A DNA stretch of 64,000 nt from Tubulanus polymorphus (lineage: Eukaryota > Nemertea > Palaeonemertea > Tubulaniformes > Tubulanidae): NCBI RefSeq assembly GCF_964204645.1, contig NC_134034.1, positions 8,737,414-8,801,413 on the forward strand, read 5' to 3'. The notes under the pieces were generated by a model that worked only from the letters and a program-made list of their open reading frames with translations, ran no database searches and was not told where the DNA came from. Within the stretch, counting starts at the first letter, position 1; each line of letters opens with the position of its first letter. Both the position numbers and the translations under genes were made by a program. Below, piece by piece: positions 21,361 to 33,746 of this stretch.

Positions 21361-22536
21361 ATGAGTACTCAATCAGTTAACGTGGATGGTGATCCGAGAG
21401 GTAGACCTTCGACTAGGAGTAACGCTCGTAGACAACCCCGAAGTCTTAGCGACGAGGCGTCGAAATCTCGAAGAGACGGGAATCTAACCCATCGTCAGCC
21501 CTTAGACGGAGAGACGACGGTCGTAGGAGATTCCCCAACCGTGACAGAAGTGGTGACCGCGCCTAATGCACTCGAGAAAGGCTCACAGGCTTTAGAGACG
21601 ACAGCGCTTCCTCGTAGGGTTAGCTCCGGAGATCAGAATTTCATTTATGCCGACCGTTTTGAGTCCAATGTCGAAACGAGTGATCGTCTTGACCGAGCTC
21701 CGTCGGGATCAAACTTTGGTTTCGAGAGTCAGCGCCTCACTCAAGACCGTAACCTGGCATGTAGAATCAAACCCGAAACCTTTGACGGCAATGGTCCCTG
21801 GCGAGATTATATCCAAGTTTTTGAGACAGTAGCACGTATCAACCGCTGGGACGATGGATCCAAGGCGGATTTTCTATTCGCACACCCTAGAGGTCCCGCC
21901 CGTCAATTAGCTTGCACTTTGTCGCATCAAAGTCGGCTTGATTATGGCGAGTTAGTCGGTATACTCGACTCGAGATTTGGTTCCGGCCATCAATCTGAAC
22001 TCTTCTTAGCTGAAATTAAGAGTAGAAGGCGTAAGAGGACGGAAACCCTGAGAGAGCTGGGGCAAGAACTACTTTCCCTTGCCGTAAGGGCATATCCCGA
22101 TTTAGACCCGTTTCAGCGAGACCGTTTAGTCCGAACACATTTTATAGACGCGATCGAAGATAGAGAGCTGCGTATGCAATTGTACCAGAGTCATTGTAAA
22201 TCGCTCGACGAGTTAGTCCGTCTAGCCGTAGAGTTAGAGGGGTTTAAGAGATTAGAGGAGGATAGAGAACGTGGATCTCATGGGTTCGTGAGAGCAACAA
22301 AAGTAGGAGAGAGCGACCAAATTGAGGCATTGAGATCTCAGGTGACTGAGTTGACGACAATGGTCAAGCAGTTAGTAGGCCTACAATCCCAACAGAGCGT
22401 TCGTCGAGATAATCATTCTATCATCTGTTACAGTTGTGGTCAAACAGGCCATATCTCTAGAAACTGCCGAGAAGGACCGAGACGGGGAAACGGGCGACCC
22501 CTGGCTCAAAGAGAGTCAAGCCAGAGGAGAGATTAA
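21361..22536 (+). CDS. gag: Gypsy-2 gag polyprotein
   Basis: 391 residues from the ATG at 21361 (context aaagATGag; the frame is open 24 bases further up without a better start). The N-terminal third is Arg/Ser/Thr-rich. The middle (residues about 135-300) fits the retrotransposon gag capsid fold: FDGNGPWRDYIQVFE, then FLFAHPRGPARQLA and a long helical region. The C-terminus has one zinc knuckle, CYSCGQTGHISRNC (C-X2-C-X4-H-X4-C), followed by a basic tail. Gag packages the element RNA into particles. The last 80 bases overlap the pol frame in -1. Confidence 0.93.
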   Translation: MSTQSVNVDGDPRGRPSTRSNARRQPRSLSDEASKSRRDGNLTHRQPLDGETTVVGDSPTVTEVVTAPNALEKGSQALETTALPRRVSSGDQNFIYADRFESNVETSDRLDRAPSGSNFGFESQRLTQDRNLACRIKPETFDGNGPWRDYIQVFETVARINRWDDGSKADFLFAHPRGPARQLACTLSHQSRLDYGELVGILDSRFGSGHQSELFLAEIKSRRRKRTETLRELGQELLSLAVRAYPDLDPFQRDRLVRTHFIDAIEDRELRMQLYQSHCKSLDELVRLAVELEGFKRLEEDRERGSHGFVRATKVGESDQIEALRSQVTELTTMVKQLVGLQSQQSVRRDNHSIICYSCGQTGHISRNCREGPRRGNGRPLAQRESSQRRD

Positions 22537-25500
22537 AAACCAAACTCTCATCGCCAACCCTCTTGAATGAACGAGTTACTGTAAGCGCGATCAGCAACAC
22601 GGTATCCAGCATAATCATCAGCGGAAAAATCGACAATGTACAAACCAAATTTTTAATCGATACTGGTGCATGTGTTTCAGTTCTGAGTGAAGACGTGTTC
22701 GAGAAATTACACCCAGCATCGCAGGAGAATCTAGAAGAATCGAATTTACAGCTATACAGTATCAATAATTCCCCTCTGAAAACATACGGTAAACTTGAGG
22801 TCGGAGTCGAGATTTTCGGCGAGGTCATGCCCTGGTCGTTCGCGGTAGCTGATATCGAAGATGAAGCCGTCTTAGGTTTAGATTTTCTTTCACACTACGA
22901 CTGCCAGATTCACCCGGCCAGGCAAAGTATCACGTGTCATGGTGAGCAAATCATCTACGGAAAGAAATGTCAGCTAGATAAGAACAATACTCACGTCAGA
23001 AGCCGTCAGCGAGTCGTTATCCCCCCTTTTAGCGAAAAAGTGCTGGAAGGAACGACTGATGTACAACACCACTCCGGGAAGTGGGCTATGATAGAACCGT
23101 CTGAGTTTAGCCACAAACATCGATTTCTGACAGCGAGAAGTCTCGTCGACACCGAAAAAATATGGTTACCCACCAGAGTTTTAAATCCTACACCACACAA
23201 GATTACGGTTTACAAGGGGACGACTCTTGGCTATTTGAGACCCGCATCTAGAGTAGAATCCAGTAATGTGAGAGCCACGCATACTCCCAGCCCTCCAAGC
23301 GGAGAGACTCCCGAATTTTTTAGAGATCTCGTCCAGAGAAGCACGAAAGACTTACAGCCAGACGAAGCATCTCAGGTCGAAAAGTTAATTTTAGAGTATC
23401 GAGACATCTTTGCTCGGTCCGACGCAGATTTAGGGGTAGCCCCGGGAATTACGCACGATATACACACAGGGGATGCTAAGCCGGTTAGACAGAAGGCTCG
23501 ACGCTTACCACCGGCAAGACAAGAGGTAGCCAGTCACCTAGTCAAAGAGATGCTAGATCGCGGGGTGGTTGAACCGTCAACTTCACCGTGGGCTAGTCCG
23601 ATAGTTCTTGTGTCGAAGAAGGACGGGGGGATTAGATTTTGTGTAGATTATCGGCGGGTGAATGACGTCACTATGAAAGATGCTTATCCCCTACCTAGAA
23701 TTGATGACTCTATCCGTTCCCTTTCTGGCTCTCGATATTTTTGTACTATGGATCTCGCATCTGGTTATTGGCAGGTCGAGCTGTCCGAATCTGCAAGAGA
23801 GAAATCCGCGTTTGTCATGAGAGATGGTCTATTTCAATTTCGCAAGATGCCTTTTGGGTTGTGCAATAGTGGCGCGACGTTCGAAAGACTCATGGAACAG
23901 GTTCTCTGTGGCCTGCAGTATGAGATTTGCTTAGTCTATTTAGATGATATCATAGTATTCGGAAAGAATTTTGAAGAGACTTTGGGCAATCTACACCAAG
24001 TATTCGAAAGGCTTAGAAGGTTCGATCTAAAACTCAAACCCAAGAAGTGCCACTTCTTTGAGAAATCGGTTGCGTTTTTAGGACATGTAGTCTCAGAGGA
24101 TGGCGTATCGTGCGACCCAGGTAAAATCGAATCAATTAAGACTTGGCCTGTACCTCGATGTCAAACTGACGTAAGATCATTTTTGGGTTTAGCATCTTAC
24201 TACCGGAGTTTTTGCCGAGATTTCGCATCGACGGCGAAACCACTCCACCGATTAACCGAGAAGGGAAGGAAATTTGAATGGTCTGGAGAATGTCAGTCCG
24301 CTTTTGAGGAATTGAAGGACGCGCTCATGACAGCGCCCATACTGGCATATCCACTCCCGGATACCCAGTTTATCTTAGATACCGACGCTAGTGGGGTAGG
24401 CTTGGGGGCTGTTTTGTCACAAGTACACGATGGGGCTGAGAAAGTGATCGCCTATGGCAGTCGCACCTTGTCAAAGCAAGAACGAAATTATTGCGTCACG
24501 AGACGGGAGTTATTGGCAGTGGTCACATACGTCAAGCATTTCAGACATTATTTGTTAGGGAGAGAGTTTCTGCTCCGCACCGACCACGGTTCGCTACGCT
24601 GGCTCATGTCTTTTAAAGACCCAGAGGGACAGACGGCCCGGTGGATTACACTTTTGTCAGAATACAACTTCAAGGTTCAACATCGTCCCGGCCGTCTTCA
24701 CACTAACGCAGATGCTTTGAGTCGCAGGGAATGTCAACATTGCTTGAGGGCTTCTGAGAGGTATGAAACAATCGAGAGTCCATGCAGCCACATCAAGCGG
24801 GTGAGAGCTATCAGAGACTGTTCCACTGAATTATTGTGCGCGCCAAAATGGTCGCCAACAGAACTAGGCCAAGCACAAGCAAGCGACCCTGATTTGAGAT
24901 GGATTGTAGAGCGATATAAGTCCCAAGATCGACCAAGCTGGCAGGATGTCGTAAGTGAGGGCGCTACCAGCAAATTTCTAGCAACCCGGTGGGAACAATT
25001 AAAATTGGTCGAGGGCGTACTGTATATCACCAAGGAAAGAGAAGGGTTAGAACCGTCTGCGTTGTTAGTTTTGCCTAAAACTTACCGTCACGAAGTATTC
25101 ATCGAGATTCATGCCTCTAGAACCGCCGGACACTTTGGCTACAAGAAAACTCTCACTAGCATTCACCAAAGATATTTCTGGCCCGAAATTCGGGATGATG
25201 TCAAGCTCTGGTGTGCGACTTGTTACCTATGTGCCACCAGGAAGAGTCCACCTAGAAGTAATAAAGCAAAACTTAAAGACTATCGCGTTGGCCTACCTAT
25301 GGAAAGAATAGCTTTAGATATTTTGGGGCCCCTACCCGAAACGAAAGCCGGGAACACAGTAATTTTAGTCGTCTCCGATTATTTTACTCGTTGGGTGGAG
25401 GCCTACCCTCTACCAAATCAGGAAGCCAAGACTATAGCAGCAACACTCGTCCGAGAATTCATAAGTAGATTTGGTGTAGCGAGACAATTTCACTCTGATC

Positions 25501-26270
25501 AAGGGTCTAATTTCCAGTCAAAATTGATGACCGAAATTTGCGGCATGCTAGAAATGCGTAAGACTAGAACTACCGCCTATCACCCGCAGTCCGATGGATT
25601 AGTTGAGCGATACAATCGCACCCTGTTGAATGGGCTCGCCATGGTTGTGAATAAAAACCAGGACGACTGGGACGAGCAGCTACCATTTTTAACGATGGCG
25701 TACCGAGCGTCAACACATGATTCAACTGGATTTTCTCCAAACTATTTAATGCTAGGCCGGGATATAAACTTACCTATAGATATTCTCTCGGGAACTCCCC
25801 ATCCTTCGATACAGCTCCCAGTTGAGACGTACGCAACGGAACTGAAGGAACGCCTTACTTTCGCTTTTTCTCACACCCGAAAGAACTTAGCGCTTCGTGC
25901 TAGAAGAAATAAAAGACATTATGATACTCGTAGTCACGGAACGAATTACAAAGTCGGGGAACGGGTATGGCTTTTCCGACCTGTCACGCCTGGCATGAAG
26001 TCATCAAAGCTGGCCTGTCATTGGGTAGGCCCATGTGAGATTTTCAAGATAATAAACGACGTAGTATATACTATAGCGCTTCCTAATTCGAACAAGCGTA
26101 TGACCGTGCATTTCGACCGACTGAAACCCTACCTTGAGCCAACCGCAACTGACCTGAGGACTCCTGACTATCCAGAGAAATACTCAGACGAAATCAAAAG
26201 CGACGATTTTAGAACCACTTTTTTCGGGCGTACATCGAGACCACCTGATAGATATGGCGACTGGTGCTAG
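22457..26270 (+). CDS. pol: Gypsy-2 pol: protease, RT, RNase H, integrase
   Basis: Open from 22457 to 26270. Expression is probably by -1 frameshift, because no good ATG starts it. Protease has IDTGA and AVLGLDFL. RT has FCVDYR, FGLCNSGATFERLM and YLDD (near 23935-23950). RNase H has the catalytic DTDAS, RRELLAV and RTDHGS, then ADALSR. The integrase shows a zinc module (GHFGYKKT ... CYLC), catalytic Asp in ALDILGPLP and SDQGSNF, Glu in GLVERYNRT, and a GPY/F-like C-terminal domain (WVGPCEIF). The full domain set is present with no stop or frameshift. It makes and integrates the cDNA of the element. Confidence 0.95.
22485..22524 (+). promoter_or_regulatory. -1 ribosomal frameshift signal between gag and pol
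   Basis: The heptamer G GGA AAC lies at 22485-22491 exactly in the gag frame (codons cgG GGA AAC). After 9 bases comes a stem: CTGGCT at 22501-22506 pairs with AGCCAG at about 22519-22524. The pol frame is open from the TAG at about 22454-22456 onwards, so a -1 slip here joins gag to pol before the gag stop at 22534. Confidence 0.78.
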
Positions 26271-26294
26271 TCCAGATGTCATCTGCCATCGTAA

Positions 26295-27551
26295 TTTTCA
26301 TGTTTTTTTTTTATCCTTCTATTTTATAGGGATAAAACGACCAAGGTTAAGTGTATTTATTGTGCGCGTAGAGTCGACAAGGAAAACGTTCACGCGCATA
26401 ATAGGTATTGCGAAGGCCGGACCCGCGAGGGGAAAGTCTTCGAGTGTGAAAAGTGCGGTAAACAGTTCGCTACCAAACTGAAGGCCCGTGGGCACGTAAA
26501 GTACCATGATGAGAGGGTGCGTATCCTCGAGGTCGCGGAAGATTCATGGGACCGAGACCCGCCTGCACATGTCCTATCCGCGTCAAACGTTACCTCTACT
26601 GTGAGCGCGGTGTCCGCCAAAAGAAAATTTCGACGTGACGAGCAGCGGCGTAAGCGCGCAGAAGAATCGAAAGCGAGATTGGATCGACAGCGGGAGCGAG
26701 AAGTGATCGACGAGACGGCAGAGCAGTTAGCGGCTCAAATCAATAAGATATTAGAAGAAGATGAGCCGGTCACTGGCGACGCTCGAACGGTCCACTTTGG
26801 TACGCCATCCCATACCGCTACTTCAACTAGAGAACAAGAGATGGACGTCACTCCCGTCAGCTGTCAATCGGAAGGGAGATCGGCTTCCGACGTCGTCACC
26901 CGAATCATGAAAGAGATGTCGGGCACCATAGATGAGGTTTATCCGCCTTCGATCGTCACAGAGAAATTCCCAGCCGCCATCAGCGATGATCTGCCGACTT
27001 CTGCAGGCGATAAATTACCAACCGTCGTCGAGAGCCTGCCAATCGAGCCGCCTACTACTGCTATGAAGACACCAGTAATTCAGTCTCCGACTTCCGTCGT
27101 CAAGTTGTCAACGGAGTCGCTGCCAGCAGTTGCGCAAGAATCCTCGTCCGAGCCGTCAGTCGAGATAGAAAAAGATAAGTCGAAGCTGGAAGATGTCATA
27201 GTCGACGAGTCATCAGAGAGTTGCCAGGCCAACGACGCGGGTTCAGCATTGTGCGAACAAATGGTCCTGCTACACAGTCATCCTGTTCCTGGTCGCAATG
27301 CGTATAAATATTTCGGTTCTCCATGCGACAGAGCAGTATGCAACCAGTGCGTTGTCGAATCCTTGAGGTTCAAGATTCGGTGGCCGACTCCAGAGTTCGT
27401 TCGACATGTGGAGGTGACGCGACCTACGGCATTCGGGATGCTACACAGCCACCCTACCGCGGCCGGAGATGTAGAAATCTATGGGTTCAGCAACGAACCA
27501 GTAACATGCGCGTTGTGTCTGATCGACCAGAAGGTGTTTGGCATCGTATGA
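26295..27551 (+). CDS. Gypsy-2 ORF3: zinc-finger protein downstream of pol, start by splicing likely
   Basis: It is in the same frame as pol, after two stops (26268 and 26292), and open to 27551, with no ATG before 26841. Near the start is a C-X2-C-X11-H-X3-C finger (KCIYC...HNRYC), then a classical C2H2 finger (FECEKCGKQF...HVKYH). A highly charged R/K/E stretch follows (about 26620-26770), then a long Ser/Thr/Pro/Val segment. The last 100 residues have Cys pairs (DRAVCNQC and VTCALC) and two copies of LHSHP. The tract 'tttttttttatccttctattttatag' just upstream looks like a splice acceptor, which would supply a start codon from the leader. It is the counterpart of 3645-4334. Function is unknown; RNA or DNA binding is inferred. 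Confidence 0.65.
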   Translation, partial: FSCFFFILLFYRDKTTKVKCIYCARRVDKENVHAHNRYCEGRTREGKVFECEKCGKQFATKLKARGHVKYHDERVRILEVAEDSWDRDPPAHVLSASNVTSTVSAVSAKRKFRRDEQRRKRAEESKARLDRQREREVIDETAEQLAAQINKILEEDEPVTGDARTVHFGTPSHTATSTREQEMDVTPVSCQSEGRSASDVVTRIMKEMSGTIDEVYPPSIVTEKFPAAISDDLPTSAGDKLPTVVESLPIEPPTTAMKTPVIQSPTSVVKLSTESLPAVAQESSSEPSVEIEKDKSKLEDVIVDESSESCQANDAGSALCEQMVLLHSHPVPGRNAYKYFGSPCDRAVCNQCVVESLRFKIRWPTPEFVRHVEVTRPTAFGMLHSHPTAAGDVEIYGFSNEPVTCALCLIDQKVFGIV

Positions 27552-27617
27552 GACTCTAATCCGATTTTCGCTATTTATCGCCTCCGCCGGGAGAGGTCGG
27601 AGGCTGGGAGGGGGTGT
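27552..27617 (+). other. polypurine tract region of Gypsy-2
   Basis: A purine-rich run 'ggtcggaggctgggaggggg' ends three bases before the TGTGGCG of the 3' LTR. Confidence 0.65.
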
Positions 27618-28421
27618 TGTGGCGAAAATGGACCCTGTTTCTCTTTAACACCTCTAGGCTCTGGTTCATTTTTGTTTCAGCACCTCATCCTTTCCTCCGA
27701 TATCTCCGGGTGGGGCGATTTTATTTGTATATCGAGAACATAAAGTATATTTAAGATGTAAGAGATTGATCCTTCCTATCTCGCCTTCGGGTTGGATAAG
27801 ATCATCTTATCCAACCCGAAGGAAACAAATTAATTATTCGCGTTAACTTACGTACGATCGTCTGGCCGAGTTTGATTTTCGGCCGAGTTTGATTTTCGGC
27901 CGAGTTTGATTTTTCGGCCGAGTTTGACTTTTCGGCCGAGTTTGATGTCGCCGTTTATGACTATCTTCTAGTTAAACTTTTATCGGCCGACTGAGAGCGT
28001 CACCGATCAAAATATTTCGTCGAGCAAGCTTGTGTACATATTCGTTATCTACCCGCCGGGTGCTTCGATTTTTTAGATTATTTACTTGCCGACTTGATTC
28101 GCTCTCGGTCGGGCGATTTAAATGTAAATAAATGTATATATATATATAACATAATCCGAGCGATGATTTGAGATCGTCGTTAGCACCTTTCGAGTCTCGT
28201 ACTGTACGCCCGAATGAGACATGCATTTTTGACGCGACCACGACGCGAGACTTTTTCGAGACGCGCCGCGAACTAAGAGACTTTAAAGATATGCTGTTAA
28301 TTTTATTGACTTAGTGACATTAAATTTGAGAGTCCACGGACTCTTATCTTATGACGATTTATATAAGTCTTATATCTTCGTCTTTTCTGAACGAGGAGAG
28401 GAGTTCCGCCGCTATTTTTCA

Positions 28422-28640
28422 TAATGGTGCGGTTTCTGACATTTTCTCAATTTCCGGAATCATTTAGAAATTTCCGGAAAAATCTAAGGAGGGGTCTTAC
28501 AATTTAAACAAATAATTCCAGAATTTTCCGGAAAATTCTAGAAATCTCATTATCGCAGGGGGGTCAAATGGAATTCCGAAAAAAAATAAATTCCGGATTT
28601 TTCTGGAAATTTCCGGAAATCTCATTCCAAAAATCGTGTA
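28422..28640. repeat. left end of the KDZ-like element: TIR and TTTCCGGAA-rich subterminal region
   Basis: The TIR is followed by repeated 'aatttccgga' and 'ttttccggaaaa' palindromes. The same motif dominates the right subterminal array at 38640-39480, so both ends share binding-site-like sequence. Confidence 0.7.
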
Positions 28641-28780
28641 CAGTGAATAATGTTATAAGGATTTTGATCCGTTACCACGGAAATTAACTAATTTATTTAG
28701 GGAACAGTCATTTGTTGCGTAGTAACACAACGACTTTTATCATCGAACATAAAAAGCTGATCCCATTCAATCATTTCAAC

Positions 28781-31700
28781 ATGGAATCTAGATTAGCTTA
28801 TTTAAATAAATGTTGGGAGAAAGAAATACGCTGGAATGTTTTCCCAACGAAGCTGGAAGAGGTAAGTAAACTTTAGCCAACCATATCAAATACTTAAGGC
28901 CTGCATTTAGCAACAGAATTAATTCGTAATTCATGCACCTTTTCCATAACATATGCTATTTCCTTGCATCGTATGGATATTTAGCTCAATGGCTATGTAT
29001 GCCGCACTATTGTCTACATTATGCAGTTGGAATAGGTCTATTTAATGAATATGTAGTGGAAGTCGTTAACCATTTCACCGTTTGAAATGACGTAAATGTG
29101 TCCCTGTAGAGGCCTCTTATTTGTCTGTTGATACCAACACAGAGTCCGCCTGTATTACCCGTCGCGTCAAAGAGATTACCATTATTTCATACAAAATTGT
29201 TCTTCGGTTTTCTAGTTAGGCTAAGCCTATTTCATAACAACAATAATTTAAATCGCGGAAATAGTCATCATTAATATCGTCAACATGGTTGGCCTATAGA
29301 TCTAAGGCTAGGTCTAGGCCTAATTATTGATTAGATTTTTTAGTCAGTAGACTTCCTAACAGCCCTGGTAACCTATAATTTTTCTCAAAACCATGCCCTG
29401 CATGACTCAAAAACACCCCGCTCCAGGAATTTGAAAATTTAACCCTTGTCATTGAATAGCTAGGATATCATTTACAAGAAATTGAGCAATAAATTTCTAG
29501 GGTATAAATCATAAAAAAATACATTTCTTCCATATTCAAGTCAATGAATATTTAACCTTTTTCTCGTGAATTTAGGAATGCGGTTGAGCCCTAGGCCTAA
29601 CCTCTGAACAAAGTATAACAGTATTAGAATAATATTTTATGAAGTTCATTTCATTATAGGCCTAGGCCTATAACAAAAAGTAATTCTAAAAAAATGATTC
29701 TATTTTATTTTGTTGCAGGGTTGTAAATTTCTTGCAGATAAGATGAACGTACCCGATTCGTCAGTACTTTTTGGGTTATTAGGCATATCATCATATATAT
29801 GTAGTAACGCGATCGTCAAAGTTTCAAACACCATGTGGGAAGAACCGGCTATCAACTGGCTTGCCGTTTGCACCCCGACTGGGTCAGGGAAGTCAACAGT
29901 GTATAGGCTGATGAGTAAAGTACTAAAAATGATCAAAAACAAGGTGGAAGAGTCAAAACCAGACGTTAAATCTGTTATCTGGACATTAGACGATCAAAGT
30001 TTTGAAAAAATGGGCGCCTTGATGGCCGAAAACAACGGAAAAGCATTTGCCCTACAAGATGAATTAACAAATTTCTTAACGCAAATAAACATATACAGCG
30101 GAAGCAAGGGATTGTTAGAAACAAACGAATTTTCAAGAATATTACAAATGTATAACGGTAATTCCTGGACAAGGAAAACGGGTAAGGTCATTTCTGGATT
30201 CATCCAAATAATTTAGGCCTATTCACTGCAGGTTCAATTCAATAAATAAGATAAACCATATAAAAGTTAAATCATACTTGTGTCCGGACCAGTCCAGATC
30301 GCGGCAACAAGTCAATAGTCGTCACCTCTCAGTGTCCAGGCCAGGGAAGCTGCCACCTATTAAAGTCATTGAACATAATCAAAACACATGAGCCCACTAG
30401 TAACCATTTGTCTATTGATATACAAAATTTACTAACAACAAGAACATTGGCTACGCCAATTTTGTAGACACCCACCGGTTGTATTGTTAGAAATTCTCAT
30501 TTTTAACATAAACATGCTCAACATAAAAGATAATAATGCCGGTATCTATTTTACAGTTGGTGAAAAAGCTAATTTTACAATGGAAACCACCGGCCTATCG
30601 ATATTTAGGATGACACAGCCAAGTACGGCATATTCATTAATAACGGAGAAGCAAAATATTGACAAAGGTCTCACATCAAGATTTCTTTGGTTATTTCCTA
30701 AGCCGAAATTCAACACATTCGAAGATTTAAAGTGTACGGACGATGATACCGGAGATGTCTTCATTGAGCGTTTATGTAAGTAAATAGATAGTTGCCGGTT
30801 TTATGAAATGTTGCTATGAGACGGGAAACGGGTCAGTTTAATGTTCTGATTCGTGACTGATGTTGGTCACTTGTTCATCATCGCACAAAACGTGTTTTGG
30901 AGCGGAATATCGTGAATTGCTAAATCGTTGAAATAGTTCAATTAGTTTTCATTATATTTTTTGAAAATTCTAAATTAACTCTTTACTTGGAAGTGTATTT
31001 TTACGTATTGAAAGTAAAAAATTTGTTTTTTATTAAGATCATTATATGTTTTTATTCTAGTCCTAAAAAGTACCTCCTATATTTTTCAAATTTTTGATTT
31101 ATAAATGTTTCACTAAATGTAGGCGAGGCATTCAGTAAACAAGTACTGCACAACGGTGACAATGATGTGACCTTGTACAGAATAGACACAGATACAGATA
31201 ACGAAGTTTCGGACATTTATGATAAATTTCAACAAAAATTGAAATCGAATTGTTTGGCCAACAACCTGCTAAGTGGTGAGTTTAAATCTAATAAATTATA
31301 TTATAGTTATATTTTAGTAGCGAGGAGTACTTTCAAGTCTTCAGGTATTTCCAGCTGTTGAAAACAAAGAAAATAACAAATTCACCTACTTGCAAATGAT
31401 AATGTCATAGCAAATTAATCAGCAAGTGTTCTATACGATTTGAATATTGATCATACTTTACGGTTTAACATATTACCACAAAATCATTAAAGAAAAATTA
31501 ATTTGATATTGCTTTCATATTAACAGCGCTTTACTCAAAAGGCAAGGGACAGGTACTTCGTCTTTGCCCAGCGATACAACTACTATTCAACATCTTCTAT
31601 GACGGTGATGATGAACAGCTTGATCACGAGAGGAACACAATCAGATCAGAAGTGATCAGGGCTTCGGTAGAAATTGTTTCGCTATGCATTGACCATGTCG

Positions 31701-33500
31701 CGACTGTGGTGGGAATGGAAAATGATTCGCCGCCAGTCTTAATCCCGGATGGTAAGATACGTTACTTAGATAAACGCAATAACAGTTCCTCACAAGTCAC
31801 CTTGGACTTTTCTGAGTGATGTAACATTATGTCGACGATGCACTCGGGACTACTCCACATGGACGGTCAAAAAATTTAAGACGTAGGCTACATCAAACCC
31901 TGGCTGTAGAAAAGGTACCTCGTCCTAATCGATAGAACTATTGACACTAACTTGCCTTATTGAGAATATGCTTATCCCGGGCAATCGGTCAATCGGATCC
32001 TGTAACAGTGTCCTGAACTTAAATCACGTTTGGCGTATACTGGCCTTCATTCCGGAGTAGATTTTGTGTAATTGAAGAAGCGTAGTAGGTTGTACAAATT
32101 GAAGCTTCATTATTAAAAATGACTGTAAAACATACGATGGTAAATGATTATCAATTATGAAAACGCACGTATTTGTTGTTTTTTTAAACTACTAGATTAA
32201 TGGTAAAAGTGTAACTTTCACTAATAGATTATCAACCGGTAGAATAATGTAAAATATGTTATATTTGTACAGGTATATAGGTATACAGGCTAGCCTTATC
32301 GGCTTTTGAATAAAAGCAAAAATTAATTTCGACAGTCATCCTAATATAATGTCTTGATAAAAATAATTATGTTAGAATAATTATGTTTACGCGGAATTCC
32401 ACGGTACCGCAACATAAAATGGGAGCTATAGGCCTACATGATAACTAGAGGGATATAAAGATGTGCATTTCCCGAGAAAAACCACTATTTTTCATTTTTG
32501 GTCTCATAATAGAAAGATTATAAGATTTTTAGATTGAGTTTTCCGGGAAAATCCAGATTTTGTTTTTGTGCTTTTCATTTGTACACGCATCGACTATTTC
32601 GTATACGTCAAACAATTATCTAAATATTGTTTTACTAAAGGTATCACCGAAACGAACCAACGACTCATGAAAATTGTCATATTAAATCAAGGGAGAGAGG
32701 TATTCATGAGTGCGATGCAAAAGAAGTCGGCATTCAAAGTAAATGGGGGGAAGAATAAGATTAAAGAAATATTCCAAATGCTTGAGAACCGAAATGCCGG
32801 CACCATAAACATTGCTACTGATAAGGTAGGCATTTTAAACAATTCTTAGTTCTAGGCAAAAAATATTCTTTCAGTTTGTCGCGTGATATACAAACACAAT
32901 ATATTTGTATACATGGGTCCATTAAAATATTTATGACCCTTTCATTCCTCTCTGTGCATATATATTGATATACAATTATGATTGATCTCTTTTCAGATAA
33001 GTTTTCTCAAAACTGAAAACATAGAAGATGAGATGTTAACTTCGTTGAAAGTGACAAGATCAGAGTTTGTTAACAGCTTGTCAGCATCAAAAGTGCCTTT
33101 GGAACAACAGTAAGTGTATCTGTTTATATATTTGCCCATCCGAATATAATTACCGGTACACATTAGAATTTAAACTGAAGTAACTTATCCACTTACCATT
33201 TCTTGAAAATATCTCAAAAGTATATCCTTATTTACATCGTAACATTACAATGGGAATATATATATTTTCATTGGAGCTATGATTTAAGTTTATATTCACA
33301 TCTATTTTCGTGTCAACTACATCTTTAATCCCAGAGAAGACGTTTGAAATTGGTTTTAGCGGGATTAGCTTTGTAACCCCCCCCCCCCCCCCCCTATTAG
33401 ACAGTTTACAGTTCAATATTTCAGAAACTATAAGGAAATACTATATTCGGAAAAAGTAATGCCGGGTATTAACTCCTTCATTAATGTTGGGCTGAAATGA
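28781..33500 (+). CDS. DUF3987-like P-loop ATPase/helicase-type gene, 8 exons
   Basis: Exons: 28781-28861, 29719-30181, 30557-30775, 31123-31275, 31527-31751, 32641-32825 (or from 32557), 32997-33109 and 33425-33500. All introns are GT-AG, phases agree, and the product is about 504 residues. Exon 2 has a Walker A (CTPTGSGKST) and a Walker B-like AFALQDELTNFL, then FSRILQMYNG. Exon 3 has TTGLSIFRMTQPS and LTSRFLWLFP with a possible arginine finger. That order matches the DUF3987 family, which I know from phage and plasmid helicase- or primase-like proteins and from uncharacterised invertebrate proteins. The gene is convergent with the transposase (247 bp between stops), inside the same terminal repeats. 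It may assist transposition or copying of the element, which is inferred. The family call rests on motif order. Confidence 0.68.
33379..33396 (+). repeat. poly-C tract in intron 7 of the ATPase gene
   Basis: About 18-20 C in a row, 30 bases before the last exon. Similar C-runs (9-13 C) occur in the subterminal repeats of the same transposon. Confidence 0.9.
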
Positions 33501-33746
33501 GACAAACATCAGCTAAAATAACCTATAATGAGCAAATCTCATTGCTGTGATTACAACATAACATAACATGTTACTAGTTCTGTATAATACAACATTTTTC
33601 TATCAAATTTCATGTCTCAAGCTTCAATAAAACGACCATTGGAATATGTAGCCAAAAGCTTTGAAAAATCTCCTCGTTTATACTAATATCTTTATCAGTT
33701 TAGAAAAGTAATAAACATACGGTGTGAAGCGCGTTTTACACATGTT

